Source: Corticimicrobacter sp040137905
Lineage (GTDB): Bacteria; Pseudomonadota; Gammaproteobacteria; Burkholderiales; Burkholderiaceae_B
DNA: 64,000 nt
Direction: 5' to 3'
Assembly: GCF_040137905.1 (NCBI RefSeq)
Contig: NZ_JBEFDG010000010.1
Coordinates: 1-64,000, forward strand
In this document: in pieces, positions 42,935-51,870 of the stretch
Layout of the letters: the number at the start of each line of letters is the position of its first letter
Numbering within the stretch: the first letter of the stretch is position 1
Position numbers and translations under genes: made by a program
The notes under the pieces: generated by a model
Database searches by the model: none
Seen by the model: the letters and a program-made list of their open reading frames with translations, nothing else
What the model was told of the DNA's origin: nothing

Positions 42935-44098
42935 ATGTCCCATCACGCCACCGACCCCTACCAGGATATCCGCGACGCCATCCGCGACCTCTGTGCCTCG
43001 TTTCCCCCCGAGTATTTCCGCAAGATCGATGAAGAACGCGGCTACCCCGAAGCGTTCGTCAACGCCCTGACCGAGGCCGGCTGGCTCGCAGCCCTGATCC
43101 CTCAGGAATACGGCGGCTCCGGACTGGGCCTGACGGAAGCCTCGGTCATCATGGAAGAAATCAACCGCAATGGTGGCAACTCCGGTGCCTGCCACGGCCA
43201 GATGTACAACATGGGCACATTGCTGCGCCATGGTTCCGAAGCGCAAAAGCGCACCTACCTGCCGCGCATCGCCAGCGGCGAACTGCGTCTGCAGTCGATG
43301 GGCGTGACCGAGCCCACCACCGGCACGGATACCACCCGGATCAAGACCACGGCGGTACGCAAGGGCGACCGCTATGTCATCAATGGCCAGAAGGTGTGGA
43401 TCTCGCGCATCCAGCATTCCGACCTGATGATCCTGCTGGCGCGCACCACACCGCTGGAAGAGGTCAAGAGCAAATCGCTGGGCATGTCCATTTTCCTGGT
43501 TGACCTGCATCAGGCCATCGGGCACGGCATGACCGTGCAGCCGATCCCCAACATGGTCAACCACGAGACCAACGAGCTGTTCTTCGACAATCTCGAGATT
43601 CCCGCCGAAAACCTGATCGGCGAGGAAGGCATGGGCTTTCGCTACATCCTGGACGGCCTCAATGCAGAGCGGGCGCTGATTGCCGCCGAATGCATCGGTG
43701 ATGGCCGCTGGTTCATCGACAAGGTCACCGCCTATGCCAAGGAACGCGTGGTGTTCGGTCGCCCAATCGGACAGAACCAGGGTGTGCAGTTCCCGATTGC
43801 GCGCGCCCATATCAACCTCGAAGCCGCCAGCCTGATGCGCTATGAGGCCTGCCGCCTGTTCGACAGCCACCAGCCCTGCGGCTCACAGGCCAACATGGCC
43901 AAGCTGCTGGCGGCGGATGCGTCCTGGGAAGCCGCCAATGCCTGCCTGCAATTTCACGGCGGCTTCGGTTTTGCCACCGAATACGATGTCGAACGCAAAT
44001 TCCGCGAAACGCGCCTCTACCAGGTCGCGCCAATCTCGACCAACCTCATCCTGTCGTACGTGGCTGAACACATCCTCGGCCTGCCGCGCTCGTTCTGA
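42935..44098 (+). CDS. Acyl-CoA dehydrogenase family protein of the itaconate-type operon
   Basis: FAD-dependent dehydrogenase of 387 aa. ATG 42935 has an AGGA site about eight bases upstream; a frame to 42776 overlaps the divergent phzF gene and was rejected. Features are QSMGVTEPTTGTDTT, GQKVWISRIQHSD, ERVVFGRPIGQNQGVQFPIA and the C-terminal FHGGFGFATEYDVERKFRETRLYQVAPIS. First gene of the operon with MmgE/PrpD, hydratase, CoA-transferase and lyase; in the known Pseudomonas itaconate cluster a homologous gene is also present, with unproven role. Confidence 0.9.
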   Translation: MSHHATDPYQDIRDAIRDLCASFPPEYFRKIDEERGYPEAFVNALTEAGWLAALIPQEYGGSGLGLTEASVIMEEINRNGGNSGACHGQMYNMGTLLRHGSEAQKRTYLPRIASGELRLQSMGVTEPTTGTDTTRIKTTAVRKGDRYVINGQKVWISRIQHSDLMILLARTTPLEEVKSKSLGMSIFLVDLHQAIGHGMTVQPIPNMVNHETNELFFDNLEIPAENLIGEEGMGFRYILDGLNAERALIAAECIGDGRWFIDKVTAYAKERVVFGRPIGQNQGVQFPIARAHINLEAASLMRYEACRLFDSHQPCGSQANMAKLLAADASWEAANACLQFHGGFGFATEYDVERKFRETRLYQVAPISTNLILSYVAEHILGLPRSF

Positions 44099-44110
44099 AC
44101 GGATACGCCC

Positions 44111-45487
44111 ATGACTGACGCTCCCCACTACTCTCGCCAGCTTGCCCGCTTTGCCGCCGGCCTGCGCTATGAAGACATTCCGCCCGAAGTGATCGAGCGC
44201 ACCCAGGCGCTGTTTCTCGACACCCTGGCCTCGATCCTGGCTGGCGCACGCATGCGGCCCGTCCAGGCGATCCAGCGTGTCACCGACGTCATGGGGCCGG
44301 CCTACGGTCCGGCCGAGGTACTGGTCTCGCAAACCAACAGTTCGCCTTTTTTCGCAGCCCAGGTCAACGCGGCCGCCGCCCATGTGGTCGAACAGGATGA
44401 CGTGCACAACGGCTCGGTGTTCCACCCTGCGGCCGTCGTCTTCCCGCCGGCGCTGGCAACCGCGCAGATGCTCGAGCGCCACGGACGTGACCTGCTGACA
44501 GCGGCGGTGGCCGGCTATGAGGTCGGTATCCGCATCGGCGAATTCCTGGGCCGCTCGCATTACCGGATCTTCCACACCACGGCGACCGCAGGCACCCTGG
44601 CAGCCGCAGCCACCACCGGGCGACTGCTCAAGCTCGACGCCGAGCAGATGCTGCACGCCTTCGGCTCGGCCGGCACGCAGGCTGCCGGCCTGTGGGAGTT
44701 CCTGCGCGATGCTGCCGACTCCAAGCAACTCCATACGGCACATGCCGCCAGTTGCGGGCTGCAATCGGCCTGGCTGGCCCAGGCCGGCCTGACCGGTGCC
44801 AGCCGCATCCTGGAAGGCAGCCAGGGCCTGGCTGCCGGCATGTCCAGCGACGCCGACCCGACGCGCCTGATCGACGGGCTAGGCAGCCGCTGGACCCTGC
44901 TGGAAACATCGTTCAAATACCATGCCTCCTGCCGCCATACGCATCCTGCGGCCGATGCGCTGCACACGCTGATGCGCGAGCATGGCCTGCAGGCTGCCGA
45001 CATCGAACAGGTCACAGCGCATGTACATCAGGGTGCCATCGATGTGTTGGGCGCCGTGACAGCTCCCCAGACCGTGCACCAGTCCAAGTTCTCGATGGGC
45101 ACGGTGCTGGCGCTGATCGCCCTGTTCGGCCAGGCCGACCTGCTGCGCTTTGACGGCGAGGCCCTGCGCAACCCCGACGTGGCAGCGTTTCGCGAGCGCG
45201 TCACGATGCAGTTCGATACTGAAGTCGATGAGGCCTACCCGCGCCGCTGGATCGGCAAGGTCACAGTGCGGACCACTGACGGCCGTACACTGCACGCCCG
45301 CATCGACGAGCCCAAGGGCGACCCCGGCAACACCCTCACGCGCGAGGAACTGGAAGACAAGACGCGACGCCTGGTGCAATACGGCAACCCTGCCGGCAGC
45401 ACCGAGGCCAATGCAGCGCTTGCAGAGCGAATCATCGGTCTGGCCTGGAATCTGCCCACACTGGGTAATATCCGTATTTTTGCCTGA
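44111..45487 (+). CDS. MmgE/PrpD-family dehydratase or decarboxylase
   Basis: Enzyme of 458 aa in the 2-methylcitrate dehydratase (PrpD) superfamily, which includes cis-aconitate decarboxylase. It has LDTLASILAGA, the NAAAAHVVEQDDVHNGSVFHPAAVVFP motif region with the conserved Asp/His, and FKYHASCRHTHPAADAL. In this operon it could feed itaconate or a methylated relative into the pathway. Twelve bases separate it from the dehydrogenase gene. Confidence 0.9.
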   Translation: MTDAPHYSRQLARFAAGLRYEDIPPEVIERTQALFLDTLASILAGARMRPVQAIQRVTDVMGPAYGPAEVLVSQTNSSPFFAAQVNAAAAHVVEQDDVHNGSVFHPAAVVFPPALATAQMLERHGRDLLTAAVAGYEVGIRIGEFLGRSHYRIFHTTATAGTLAAAATTGRLLKLDAEQMLHAFGSAGTQAAGLWEFLRDAADSKQLHTAHAASCGLQSAWLAQAGLTGASRILEGSQGLAAGMSSDADPTRLIDGLGSRWTLLETSFKYHASCRHTHPAADALHTLMREHGLQAADIEQVTAHVHQGAIDVLGAVTAPQTVHQSKFSMGTVLALIALFGQADLLRFDGEALRNPDVAAFRERVTMQFDTEVDEAYPRRWIGKVTVRTTDGRTLHARIDEPKGDPGNTLTREELEDKTRRLVQYGNPAGSTEANAALAERIIGLAWNLPTLGNIRIFA

Positions 45488-45546
45488 CCCGTCTTCGCCC
45501 GAGCACCTGCCGCGCCTCCCGCAGACCCTATAAAAGGATGACACAG

Positions 45547-46392
45547 ATGACCGATTCCCCCACGCTTCAGGACTGGCTGGGCCGCCAGCAGACCAGCCAT
45601 GACAACCTCGACGAAGCCCTGGTGCGCCGTATAGCGGCCACGTTCGGCGTCGAGGCCCCCGCCGCAGGTCAAAGCCTGCCGCCGCTGTGGCAATGGGCTT
45701 TTTTCATCGACCCGGTGGAGCCGGCAGCGCTGGGCGAAGACGGCCACCCGGCACGCGGCGGTTTTTTGCCCCCTGCAGACAACCGCAACCGGATGTGGGC
45801 AGGCGGGCGCGTCAGCTTCATCAAGCCGCTGCGTGCCGGCGTGCCCGCCACGCGCACCACGACGATCCAGTCCATCGAGGAAAAGACCGGCCGTACCGGC
45901 CAGTTGCTGTTCGTCACGCTGCTGCACGAATACAGCCAGGGGGGCGAACTGGCAATCAGAGAGGAACAGGACATCGTCTATCGCAGCCCCGCACCGCCCA
46001 GGCTCGAAGGCAGCCTGCCGGCTCCTCAGGCCGAGTGGCAGCGCGAGATCCGGCCCGATTCGACCCTGCTGTTCCGCTATTCGGCCGTGACGTTCAACGG
46101 CCATCGCATCCATTACGATCACCCTTACTGCACCGACCGCGAGGGCTATCCGGGTCTGGTGGTGCATGGTCCGCTGATCGCCACGCTGATGCTCGACACC
46201 TGCCTGTGCCAGTTCCCCGGCAGCCGGCCCCGTTTTTTCTCCTATCGCGGCTTGCGTCCGCTGATTGCGCCCGCCCTGTTCAGGGCCGCAGGCCGGCTGA
46301 CCCAGCCCGGTCATGCCGAGCTGTGGGCCGAGCAAGGCGGTACGCTGGCACACCAGGCCAGCCTCGAATTCGACCTGCAACCGGAGGCCTGA
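45547..46392 (+). CDS. ich: MaoC-type hydratase, itaconyl-CoA hydratase-like
   Basis: About 281 aa, with an N-terminal FAS1-like dehydratase domain and a C-terminal MaoC domain. The hydratase motif is seen as FRYSAVTFNGHRIHYDHPYC (catalytic Asn/His/Asp region), followed by PGLVVHGPLIATLML. Relatives are mesaconyl-C4-CoA hydratase and Ich, which forms citramalyl-CoA from itaconyl-CoA. ATG 45547 has AAAGGA eight bases upstream; ATG 45538 sits on that site. The symbol rests mainly on neighbouring ict and ccl. Confidence 0.85.
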   Translation: MTDSPTLQDWLGRQQTSHDNLDEALVRRIAATFGVEAPAAGQSLPPLWQWAFFIDPVEPAALGEDGHPARGGFLPPADNRNRMWAGGRVSFIKPLRAGVPATRTTTIQSIEEKTGRTGQLLFVTLLHEYSQGGELAIREEQDIVYRSPAPPRLEGSLPAPQAEWQREIRPDSTLLFRYSAVTFNGHRIHYDHPYCTDREGYPGLVVHGPLIATLMLDTCLCQFPGSRPRFFSYRGLRPLIAPALFRAAGRLTQPGHAELWAEQGGTLAHQASLEFDLQPEA

Positions 46393-46395
46393 GCC

Positions 46396-47631
46396 ATGAC
46401 GGGCCACACTTCTGCCACACCTGCCGGGACAGACACCACTGCCGGTCAGTCGCCCCGACCGCTCGACGGCATCACCGTCATCAGCCTGGAACATGCCATT
46501 GCCGCCCCCTTCTGCACCCGCCAATTGGCGGACATGGGCGCGCGCGTGATCAAGGTGGAACGCCCCGGCAGCGGTGACTTCGCCCGCAATTACGACGAGC
46601 GCACACGCGGCCTGGCCTCGCATTTCGTCTGGACCAACCGCTCAAAGGAAAGTCTCACGCTGGATCTCAAGCAGCCACCTGCGCAAGACATCCTGCACAG
46701 CCTGCTGGAAGACGCCGATGTCCTCGTGCAGAACCTGGCACCCGGGGCCTCGGCACGCCTGGGGCTGTCATTCGAGCAACTGCACGAACGCTATCCCCGT
46801 CTGATCGTCTGCGATATTTCAGGCTATGGCGAAACCGGCCCCTACCAGGACAAGAAAGCCTATGACCTGCTGATCCAGAGCGAAAGCGGTTTCCTGTCGG
46901 TGACCGGCTCGCCCGAGCAACCCGCCAAGGCAGGCTGCTCGATTGCCGATATTGCTGCCGGCATGTACGCCTACACCGCGATCCTGAATGCCCTGCTGCT
47001 GCGCCAGCGCACCCGGAGCGGCAGCCGCGTCGAGGTGTCGATGCTGGAGAGCATGGTCGAATGGATGGGCTATCCGCTGTACTACGCATTCGACGGTGCG
47101 CCCCCGCCAATACGAGCCGGTGCCGCCCATGCCAGCATCTATCCCTACGGCCCCTTTCCGGTCGGCGATGGCAGCACCATCATGCTCGGCCTGCAAAACG
47201 AACGCGAATGGGCCTCTTTCTGCGCCCAGGTCCTGCAACAGCCGGCACTGGCCCAGGATCCACGCTTTGCCCGCAATGCCCTGCGCACCGAAAACCGCGA
47301 CGCCCTGCGCACGCTGATCGTGGCCGTCTTTGCAGACATGGATATCGGCACGGTCGAAGACCGGCTGACCGCAGCCGGCATTGCCCATGCCCGCGTCAAC
47401 GACATGCATGATGTCTGGGCCCATCCGCAGTTGCAGGCCCGTGACCGCTGGCGCGAGGTCGGCAGCCCGGCCGGCGCCCTGCCGGCATTGCTGCCACCAG
47501 GTGACAACTCTGCCTTTGCGCCACGCATGGACCCGATACCGGCCCTGGGCGAGCAGACCGGCGACATCCTGCGCGCCCTGGGCTACGATGATGCCGCCAT
47601 CGAGGCACTGCGCCAGCAAGGAACGGTTTGA
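46396..47631 (+). CDS. ict: Family III CoA-transferase, itaconate CoA-transferase-like
   Basis: CaiB/BaiF enzyme of 411 aa beginning LDGITVISLEHAIAAPFCTRQLADMGARVIKVERPGSGDFARNYD, with family-typical SYGxTGPY (SGYGETGPYQDKKAYDLLIQSE) and the catalytic Asp region in RVEVSMLESMVEWMGYP. Expected reaction: CoA transfer from succinyl-CoA to itaconate (or mesaconate, citramalate). It starts three bases after the hydratase stop. Confidence 0.85.
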   Translation: MTGHTSATPAGTDTTAGQSPRPLDGITVISLEHAIAAPFCTRQLADMGARVIKVERPGSGDFARNYDERTRGLASHFVWTNRSKESLTLDLKQPPAQDILHSLLEDADVLVQNLAPGASARLGLSFEQLHERYPRLIVCDISGYGETGPYQDKKAYDLLIQSESGFLSVTGSPEQPAKAGCSIADIAAGMYAYTAILNALLLRQRTRSGSRVEVSMLESMVEWMGYPLYYAFDGAPPPIRAGAAHASIYPYGPFPVGDGSTIMLGLQNEREWASFCAQVLQQPALAQDPRFARNALRTENRDALRTLIVAVFADMDIGTVEDRLTAAGIAHARVNDMHDVWAHPQLQARDRWREVGSPAGALPALLPPGDNSAFAPRMDPIPALGEQTGDILRALGYDDAAIEALRQQGTV

Positions 47632-47673
47632 ATGCCAGGCTCGATCACGACAGAATAACGGTCTAGCCCCCCT

Positions 47674-47697
47674 GTGGCACTGCCCGGACAGTGCCAC
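47674..47697 (+). other. Intercistronic hairpin between ict and ccl
   Basis: GTGGCACTG (47674-47682), loop CCCGGA, CAGTGCCAC (47689-47697). No T run; probably an mRNA stability or attenuation element within the operon. Confidence 0.5.
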
Positions 47698-47742
47698 CAT
47701 CATGAACCGCCGATTATCACTACCGTAGCCATCCACGCCATC

Positions 47743-48597
47743 ATGAGCCCTAGCGCGTCAGACACCATCCGCACAGCATTGCCCTCGCCACTGCGAACCG
47801 CCCTGTTCGTCCCGGCCAGCCGGATCGACCGCATTCCCAAGGCGCTGACCAGCGGGGCCGACGCCGTCATCGTCGATCTCGAAGATGCTGTCGTAGCCGA
47901 CAGCAAGAACACCGCCCGGGCCGCCCTTGATGTGTTTCTCACAGATCATCCCGATGCCCGCGTGCTGATCCGCATCAACGATGCGACCACCCGCTGGCAC
48001 GAACAGGATCTGGCATTGTGCCGCAAACATGACAATGTACTTGGTCTGCTGCTGCCCAAGACCGAATCTGCCGCCCAGGCGCAGCAGGCTGCCGCCACGG
48101 CCAGGGCCGTGATCCCGATCATCGAAAGTGCCGCCGGACTGCTGGATCTGGCAGCCATCGCTGCCGTGCCGGGTGTGGCCTGCCTGGCCTTCGGCAGCCT
48201 GGACCTGGCGCTGGATCTGAACCTGCACACGGGCACGCCCGGCACCCAGACCATTCTGGACCAGGCACGCTACCAGATCCTGCTGCACAGCCGCGCCGCA
48301 CAACTGGCCGCACCCATCGACGGCGTTTTCCAGGATATCGGCAATCCCGATGCCCTGAAAAACGTGGCCGCCCGCAGCCGCGAAATGGGTTTCGGCGGCA
48401 TGTTGCTGATCCATCCGGCACAGGTCGCACCTGTCCACGCTGCGTTTGCTCCCGGCGAGGCCGAACTGGCCTGGGCCAGGCGGGTCATCGAAGCCGCCGC
48501 GCAATCCCAGGCCGGTGCGTTCAGTCTGGACGGTAAAATGATCGACGCGCCGGTCATTCTCCGTGCCCGGCTGATGGTGAGTCAGGCGGAGAACTGA
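47743..48597 (+). CDS. ccl: HpcH/HpaI/CitE lyase, citramalyl-CoA lyase-like
   Basis: Metal-dependent C-C lyase of 284 aa with the CitE signature: LRTALFVPASRIDRIPKAL, GADAVIVDLEDAV, VLIRIND, LLLPKTES, IPIIESAAGLLDL and FGSLDLALDL. With ict and ich it would split citramalyl-CoA to pyruvate and acetyl-CoA. ATG 47743 is chosen by homology of the N-terminus; the ribosome site is weak. A 112-base gap with a hairpin separates it from ict. Confidence 0.87.
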   Translation: MSPSASDTIRTALPSPLRTALFVPASRIDRIPKALTSGADAVIVDLEDAVVADSKNTARAALDVFLTDHPDARVLIRINDATTRWHEQDLALCRKHDNVLGLLLPKTESAAQAQQAAATARAVIPIIESAAGLLDLAAIAAVPGVACLAFGSLDLALDLNLHTGTPGTQTILDQARYQILLHSRAAQLAAPIDGVFQDIGNPDALKNVAARSREMGFGGMLLIHPAQVAPVHAAFAPGEAELAWARRVIEAAAQSQAGAFSLDGKMIDAPVILRARLMVSQAEN

Positions 48598-48637
48598 GCT
48601 TGCGGCCCTGACTCTCCTGCATTGCCTGGCTGTATCC

Positions 48638-49480
48638 ATGTCCGACACCACCGAATTCGAAAACCTGTCCTTCTCCGCAGGCCCGCTCTGGGCCTGCCTG
48701 CGTGCCGGCACCGGCCGCCCGCTTCTCCTGATCCATGGCTCGCTGTGCGATGCCCGCTTCTGGCGCGGGCAGTTGCCGGCGCTCGCATCCGCCGGCTTTG
48801 CTGCGCTGGCCCCCAGCCTGCGGGCCTATCACCCGCTGCACCTGAGCCAACACATGAGCTGGCAGCAGGACCTCGACGATCTCGTGGTGCTGCTCGAGCA
48901 GGCCGGCGGCGGCGAACGCTTCGATGTCATCGGCCATTCGCGTGGCGGCTTCCTGGCCTTTCACCTGGCCCGCCGGGCCCCTCATCTGCTGCACCGCCTG
49001 GTGCTGGCAGAGCCTGGCGGCTACATGGCCAGTCATGACCTGCGCGATGTCAAGGGTGCCTTGCCGGACCAGGCCTGGCGCGAAGACGTCATTGCAATGG
49101 TGGAACGCGGCGACAGCGCGCAGGCCGTCGCTCTCTTTGTGGACAGTGTCAGCCGCCCCGGCAGTTGGCGCTTCAGCCCTGCCGACTTCCGGCAAATGGC
49201 ACTCGACAACGCCAGCACGCTGATCAGTCAATTGCGCGACGATGCCTTGCCCCCCTACCAGCCATCTGAAATCGCCGAGCTGAACCTGCCCGTCCTGCTT
49301 CTCAAGGGCCAGCGCAGCCTGCCGCGTTTTCGCCAGACCGTAGACGCACTGGGCGAGCAACTGTCCCATGCCCAGGTTGCCGAAGTCGCGGGTGCCTCGC
49401 ATGCCATGAATCTGGCCTACCCCGCGAAATTCAACCAGTTGGTGATCGACTTCCTGCAACAACCGGCATCACAAGGCTGA
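48638..49480 (+). CDS. Alpha/beta hydrolase
   Basis: Cytosolic hydrolase of 280 aa. The oxyanion motif LLIHGSLCDARFW, the nucleophile elbow GHSRGGFLAF (Ser), and the late His in GASHAMNLAYP complete a Ser-Asp-His triad. Possibly a thioesterase or ester hydrolase working with the CoA pathway upstream; the substrate is unknown. Confidence 0.88.
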   Translation: MSDTTEFENLSFSAGPLWACLRAGTGRPLLLIHGSLCDARFWRGQLPALASAGFAALAPSLRAYHPLHLSQHMSWQQDLDDLVVLLEQAGGGERFDVIGHSRGGFLAFHLARRAPHLLHRLVLAEPGGYMASHDLRDVKGALPDQAWREDVIAMVERGDSAQAVALFVDSVSRPGSWRFSPADFRQMALDNASTLISQLRDDALPPYQPSEIAELNLPVLLLKGQRSLPRFRQTVDALGEQLSHAQVAEVAGASHAMNLAYPAKFNQLVIDFLQQPASQG

Positions 49481-49486
49481 CACCGC

Positions 49487-49873
49487 ATGACGCAACGACT
49501 CGACATGCTCACGCAGCACGAATTGCAACGCCGGCTGCCTGAAGGCTGGGAGACACCAACCGAACGCAAGCAACAGGCCCTGCAGGCCGAATTCCTGCTG
49601 GAGCGTCCACAGGATCACCCGCTGCATGGCATGGAACTGCGCGTGATTGCTTACCGGGAAGGCAACGACGATATTCTGCTGCTCCATCTCGGCACTCCTG
49701 AGCGTGTGTCGGTCGTGCACCTGACGTGGTCCAGGCGGCAAGAGTTTCCGCGCTTTCCAAAGGTGGAATTCACGGGCACGTTCCAGGCATTTATCGAACG
49801 TGAATATAGCCTCTATGGCCTGACAACCGACGAAAATGCTGGTTATGCACCCAGCCCGGACAAGCAGACATGA
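49487..49873 (+). CDS. Hypothetical protein, immunity-like
   Basis: A 128-aa soluble protein of unknown function, rich in charged residues (GMELRVIAYREGNDDILLLHLG, then VVHLTWSRRQEFPRFPKVEF). No signal peptide or helix. It overlaps the next gene by four bases (ATGA), so both are coexpressed. Such compact acidic proteins in small clusters are often immunity proteins, but no family could be named. Confidence 0.68.
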   Translation: MTQRLDMLTQHELQRRLPEGWETPTERKQQALQAEFLLERPQDHPLHGMELRVIAYREGNDDILLLHLGTPERVSVVHLTWSRRQEFPRFPKVEFTGTFQAFIEREYSLYGLTTDENAGYAPSPDKQT

Positions 49874-50502
49874 GCAACACAGGCAATCACAACAGAATCA
49901 TCAATGCAGCCGCCCGCATGGCCCTCAAGCCGGCCGGTGCCATCCGCAAGGGTCAGTCCCGGCTCTGGCTGGATGACAACGGCTGGTATATCACGCTGAT
50001 CGAATTCCAGCCCTCCAGTTCTCCTGGCAGTTTGCTCAATATCGGCGTGCAATTCATGTGGTACCCAAAGGAAGTCTACGCCTTCGATGCAGGCTATCGC
50101 CAGCAGGATATAGGCAGCATCCGATACCGCAATGATGACCAATTCACCCCGCAGGCACAGGCTATGGCCGAAGCAGCCCGCGATCGGATGCTGGTCATCC
50201 GCCAACAGATGCAAGGCATCACCTCGGCCAGTACCTATATCCACGGCTTGCTGGCCGAAAATCCGGTCACTGTCTGGACCTATCTGCATCAGGGCATGCT
50301 GCATCTATTGCAAGGCCACACCGACGAAGCCCTGTCCCGATTCAGGCAACTACTGGCGGAGCCGGATAGCTGGGAATGGGCCCTGGAACTCATGGTGCAT
50401 ATCCAGCATCAGCGCCATCTTCCCTGGCTGACCGAGATTGTGCAGAAAAGCCGTGCGCTGAAAAAGCTGCCTGAGCGTGTCATTGACCTGAGTACCATCT
50501 AG
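49870..50502 (+). CDS. Hypothetical protein, possibly DUF4304-like
   Basis: A 210-aa protein. Its N-terminal half (MALKPAGAIRKGQSRLWLDDNGWYITLIEFQPS) is reminiscent of DUF4304-type proteins; the C-terminal half is helical and TPR-like (TYLHQGMLHLLQGHTDEALSRFRQLL). Four-base overlap with the preceding gene. Function unknown, immunity role conceivable. Confidence 0.68.
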   Translation: MSNTGNHNRIINAAARMALKPAGAIRKGQSRLWLDDNGWYITLIEFQPSSSPGSLLNIGVQFMWYPKEVYAFDAGYRQQDIGSIRYRNDDQFTPQAQAMAEAARDRMLVIRQQMQGITSASTYIHGLLAENPVTVWTYLHQGMLHLLQGHTDEALSRFRQLLAEPDSWEWALELMVHIQHQRHLPWLTEIVQKSRALKKLPERVIDLSTI

Positions 50503-50572
50503 CATGAAACATATCCTGGTCAACAGACTCATGGCGCAACGTCAAAGCGCAATCTCATAACCATCAACAAGA

Positions 50573-51058
50573 ATGCGAGAAATACAATTGACCTCCAGCC
50601 TTTTCAATGCCGTGCGCAACGAATCCATCGACACGATCGACCTGCATGCAATCAAGGATAATCTCAACCTGATCAATGAGTTTGGGCAAAACCTGTTGCA
50701 TGAAGCCATTGCCCACGGCAACGACGAAGTCGGTATCACGCTGATTGAACTGGATATCGATCTGAACCACCAGGACAGCAAGGGACAAGTACCGTTGCAC
50801 TACGCTGCAGCACGCAATCAGGTACAGATCGTCGAAAAGATACTGTCCCAGGGTGGCGATGTGGCGGTCATCGACAGTTTTGGCAACCAGCCACTCTGGA
50901 CTGCCGTGTTCAATGCCCGGGGTGACTACCGGACCGTATCCGCCCTGCTCATCTGCGGAGCCGAGCCAGCACACAGGAACAAGGCTGGCAGATCACCACG
51001 GGACTTTGCGCAACAGATCCAGGACCATGCGCTTGCGGATCTATTGAATGCTTATTGA
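50573..51058 (+). CDS. Ankyrin-repeat protein
   Basis: A 161-aa protein made of four ankyrin repeats, with the consensus seen in GQNLLHEAIAHGNDEVG, KGQVPLHYAAARNQVQIVEKIL, GNQPLWTAVFNARGDYRTV and KAGRSPRDFAQQIQDHAL. A cytosolic protein-binding scaffold; no signal peptide. Ankyrin proteins of this size next to immunity-like genes often protect against toxins. Confidence 0.85.
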   Translation: MREIQLTSSLFNAVRNESIDTIDLHAIKDNLNLINEFGQNLLHEAIAHGNDEVGITLIELDIDLNHQDSKGQVPLHYAAARNQVQIVEKILSQGGDVAVIDSFGNQPLWTAVFNARGDYRTVSALLICGAEPAHRNKAGRSPRDFAQQIQDHALADLLNAY

Positions 51059-51061
51059 AAA

Positions 51062-51589
51062 TCAAAAATCAGCATTGACCCAGCCTGCATCACCCGTATG
51101 CCTTTGAAAAATCAAAAAATCAACATCCTTGAAGTGCAAGAAACGGCTTTTCAAAATCCGAATCACATCTGCCTTTTCACAGTCTTCATAAATGAAAATT
51201 TCATCTACGGAAAAGGCAAGCAGAACAGATTTAGAAAAATCTTCCGAAGCCAAAAAAATCGCTACCACTTCGTTATAGGCCGGATTAAACAACACCCCTG
51301 AAAACCCGACGGAAAATCCGGAAAACCCCAGCGATATTTTTTCAATCCTGGCGTACAAGGCGTACAAACTGAAATCATCAAAATCATCCACATGATTCCT
51401 GGAAATCAAAGGATTCATTCCATTCGCACGAAATCCTGCGACACGACCTGCACCAAGCGCCAAAAAGACCACATCATCAACCAGATGCCCATCTTCCTCA
51501 CGGAGGCGAATGACATCCGAAATGACATCCCCCTCAAACAAGATCTTGATTTTTTTCAGGAAAGAGGTGTGATAAACGGAGGGAGTCAT
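51062..51589 (-). CDS. Hypothetical low-GC protein
   Basis: About 175 aa, GC far below the window average (near 43 %), rich in Phe, Ile and Lys codons. No domain recognised; regularly spaced hydrophobic strands (VVFLALGAGRVAGF, ISLGFSGFSVGFSGVLF) suggest a beta-rich fold. ATG 51589 overlaps the stop of the upstream gene (ATGA), which supports real translation. Codon use points to transfer. Confidence 0.62.
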   Translation of the reverse strand: MTPSVYHTSFLKKIKILFEGDVISDVIRLREEDGHLVDDVVFLALGAGRVAGFRANGMNPLISRNHVDDFDDFSLYALYARIEKISLGFSGFSVGFSGVLFNPAYNEVVAIFLASEDFSKSVLLAFSVDEIFIYEDCEKADVIRILKSRFLHFKDVDFLIFQRHTGDAGWVNADF

Positions 51590-51870
51590 TTGCAAACCGA
51601 CACATAATCCGGAGCCGTGTTGCTCATCTGAGCGTACAGATCCTTGTCATCCAGTCGCCACCAGTATGCCTCGAACGAGGACGGATTCTGGAACTCATGG
51701 ATCGCCACCAGACCCAGCAGGCCACAGGGTGTTTCTGCCATGAAATCCCAGCCATTGCGTTCGGCACAGAACATTTCTGCCTCCTCGTCGTACCATACGG
51801 AAAAGCCTTTTCTGTCGAGCACATTCAGCGCCGTGTTGTAGACATTGCTGTATTCTGAAAGGGCCGGCAT
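51586..51870 (-). CDS. Hypothetical protein, immunity-like
   Basis: A 94-aa acidic protein (SVWYDEEAEMFCAERNGWDFMAETPCGLLGLVAI), no known family. ATG 51870 has GGAG eight bases upstream; GTG 51879 would be too close to it. Coupled to the next gene by ATGA. Its start codon abuts that of the divergent gene at 51871. Confidence 0.68.
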   Translation of the reverse strand: MPALSEYSNVYNTALNVLDRKGFSVWYDEEAEMFCAERNGWDFMAETPCGLLGLVAIHEFQNPSSFEAYWWRLDDKDLYAQMSNTAPDYVSVCK

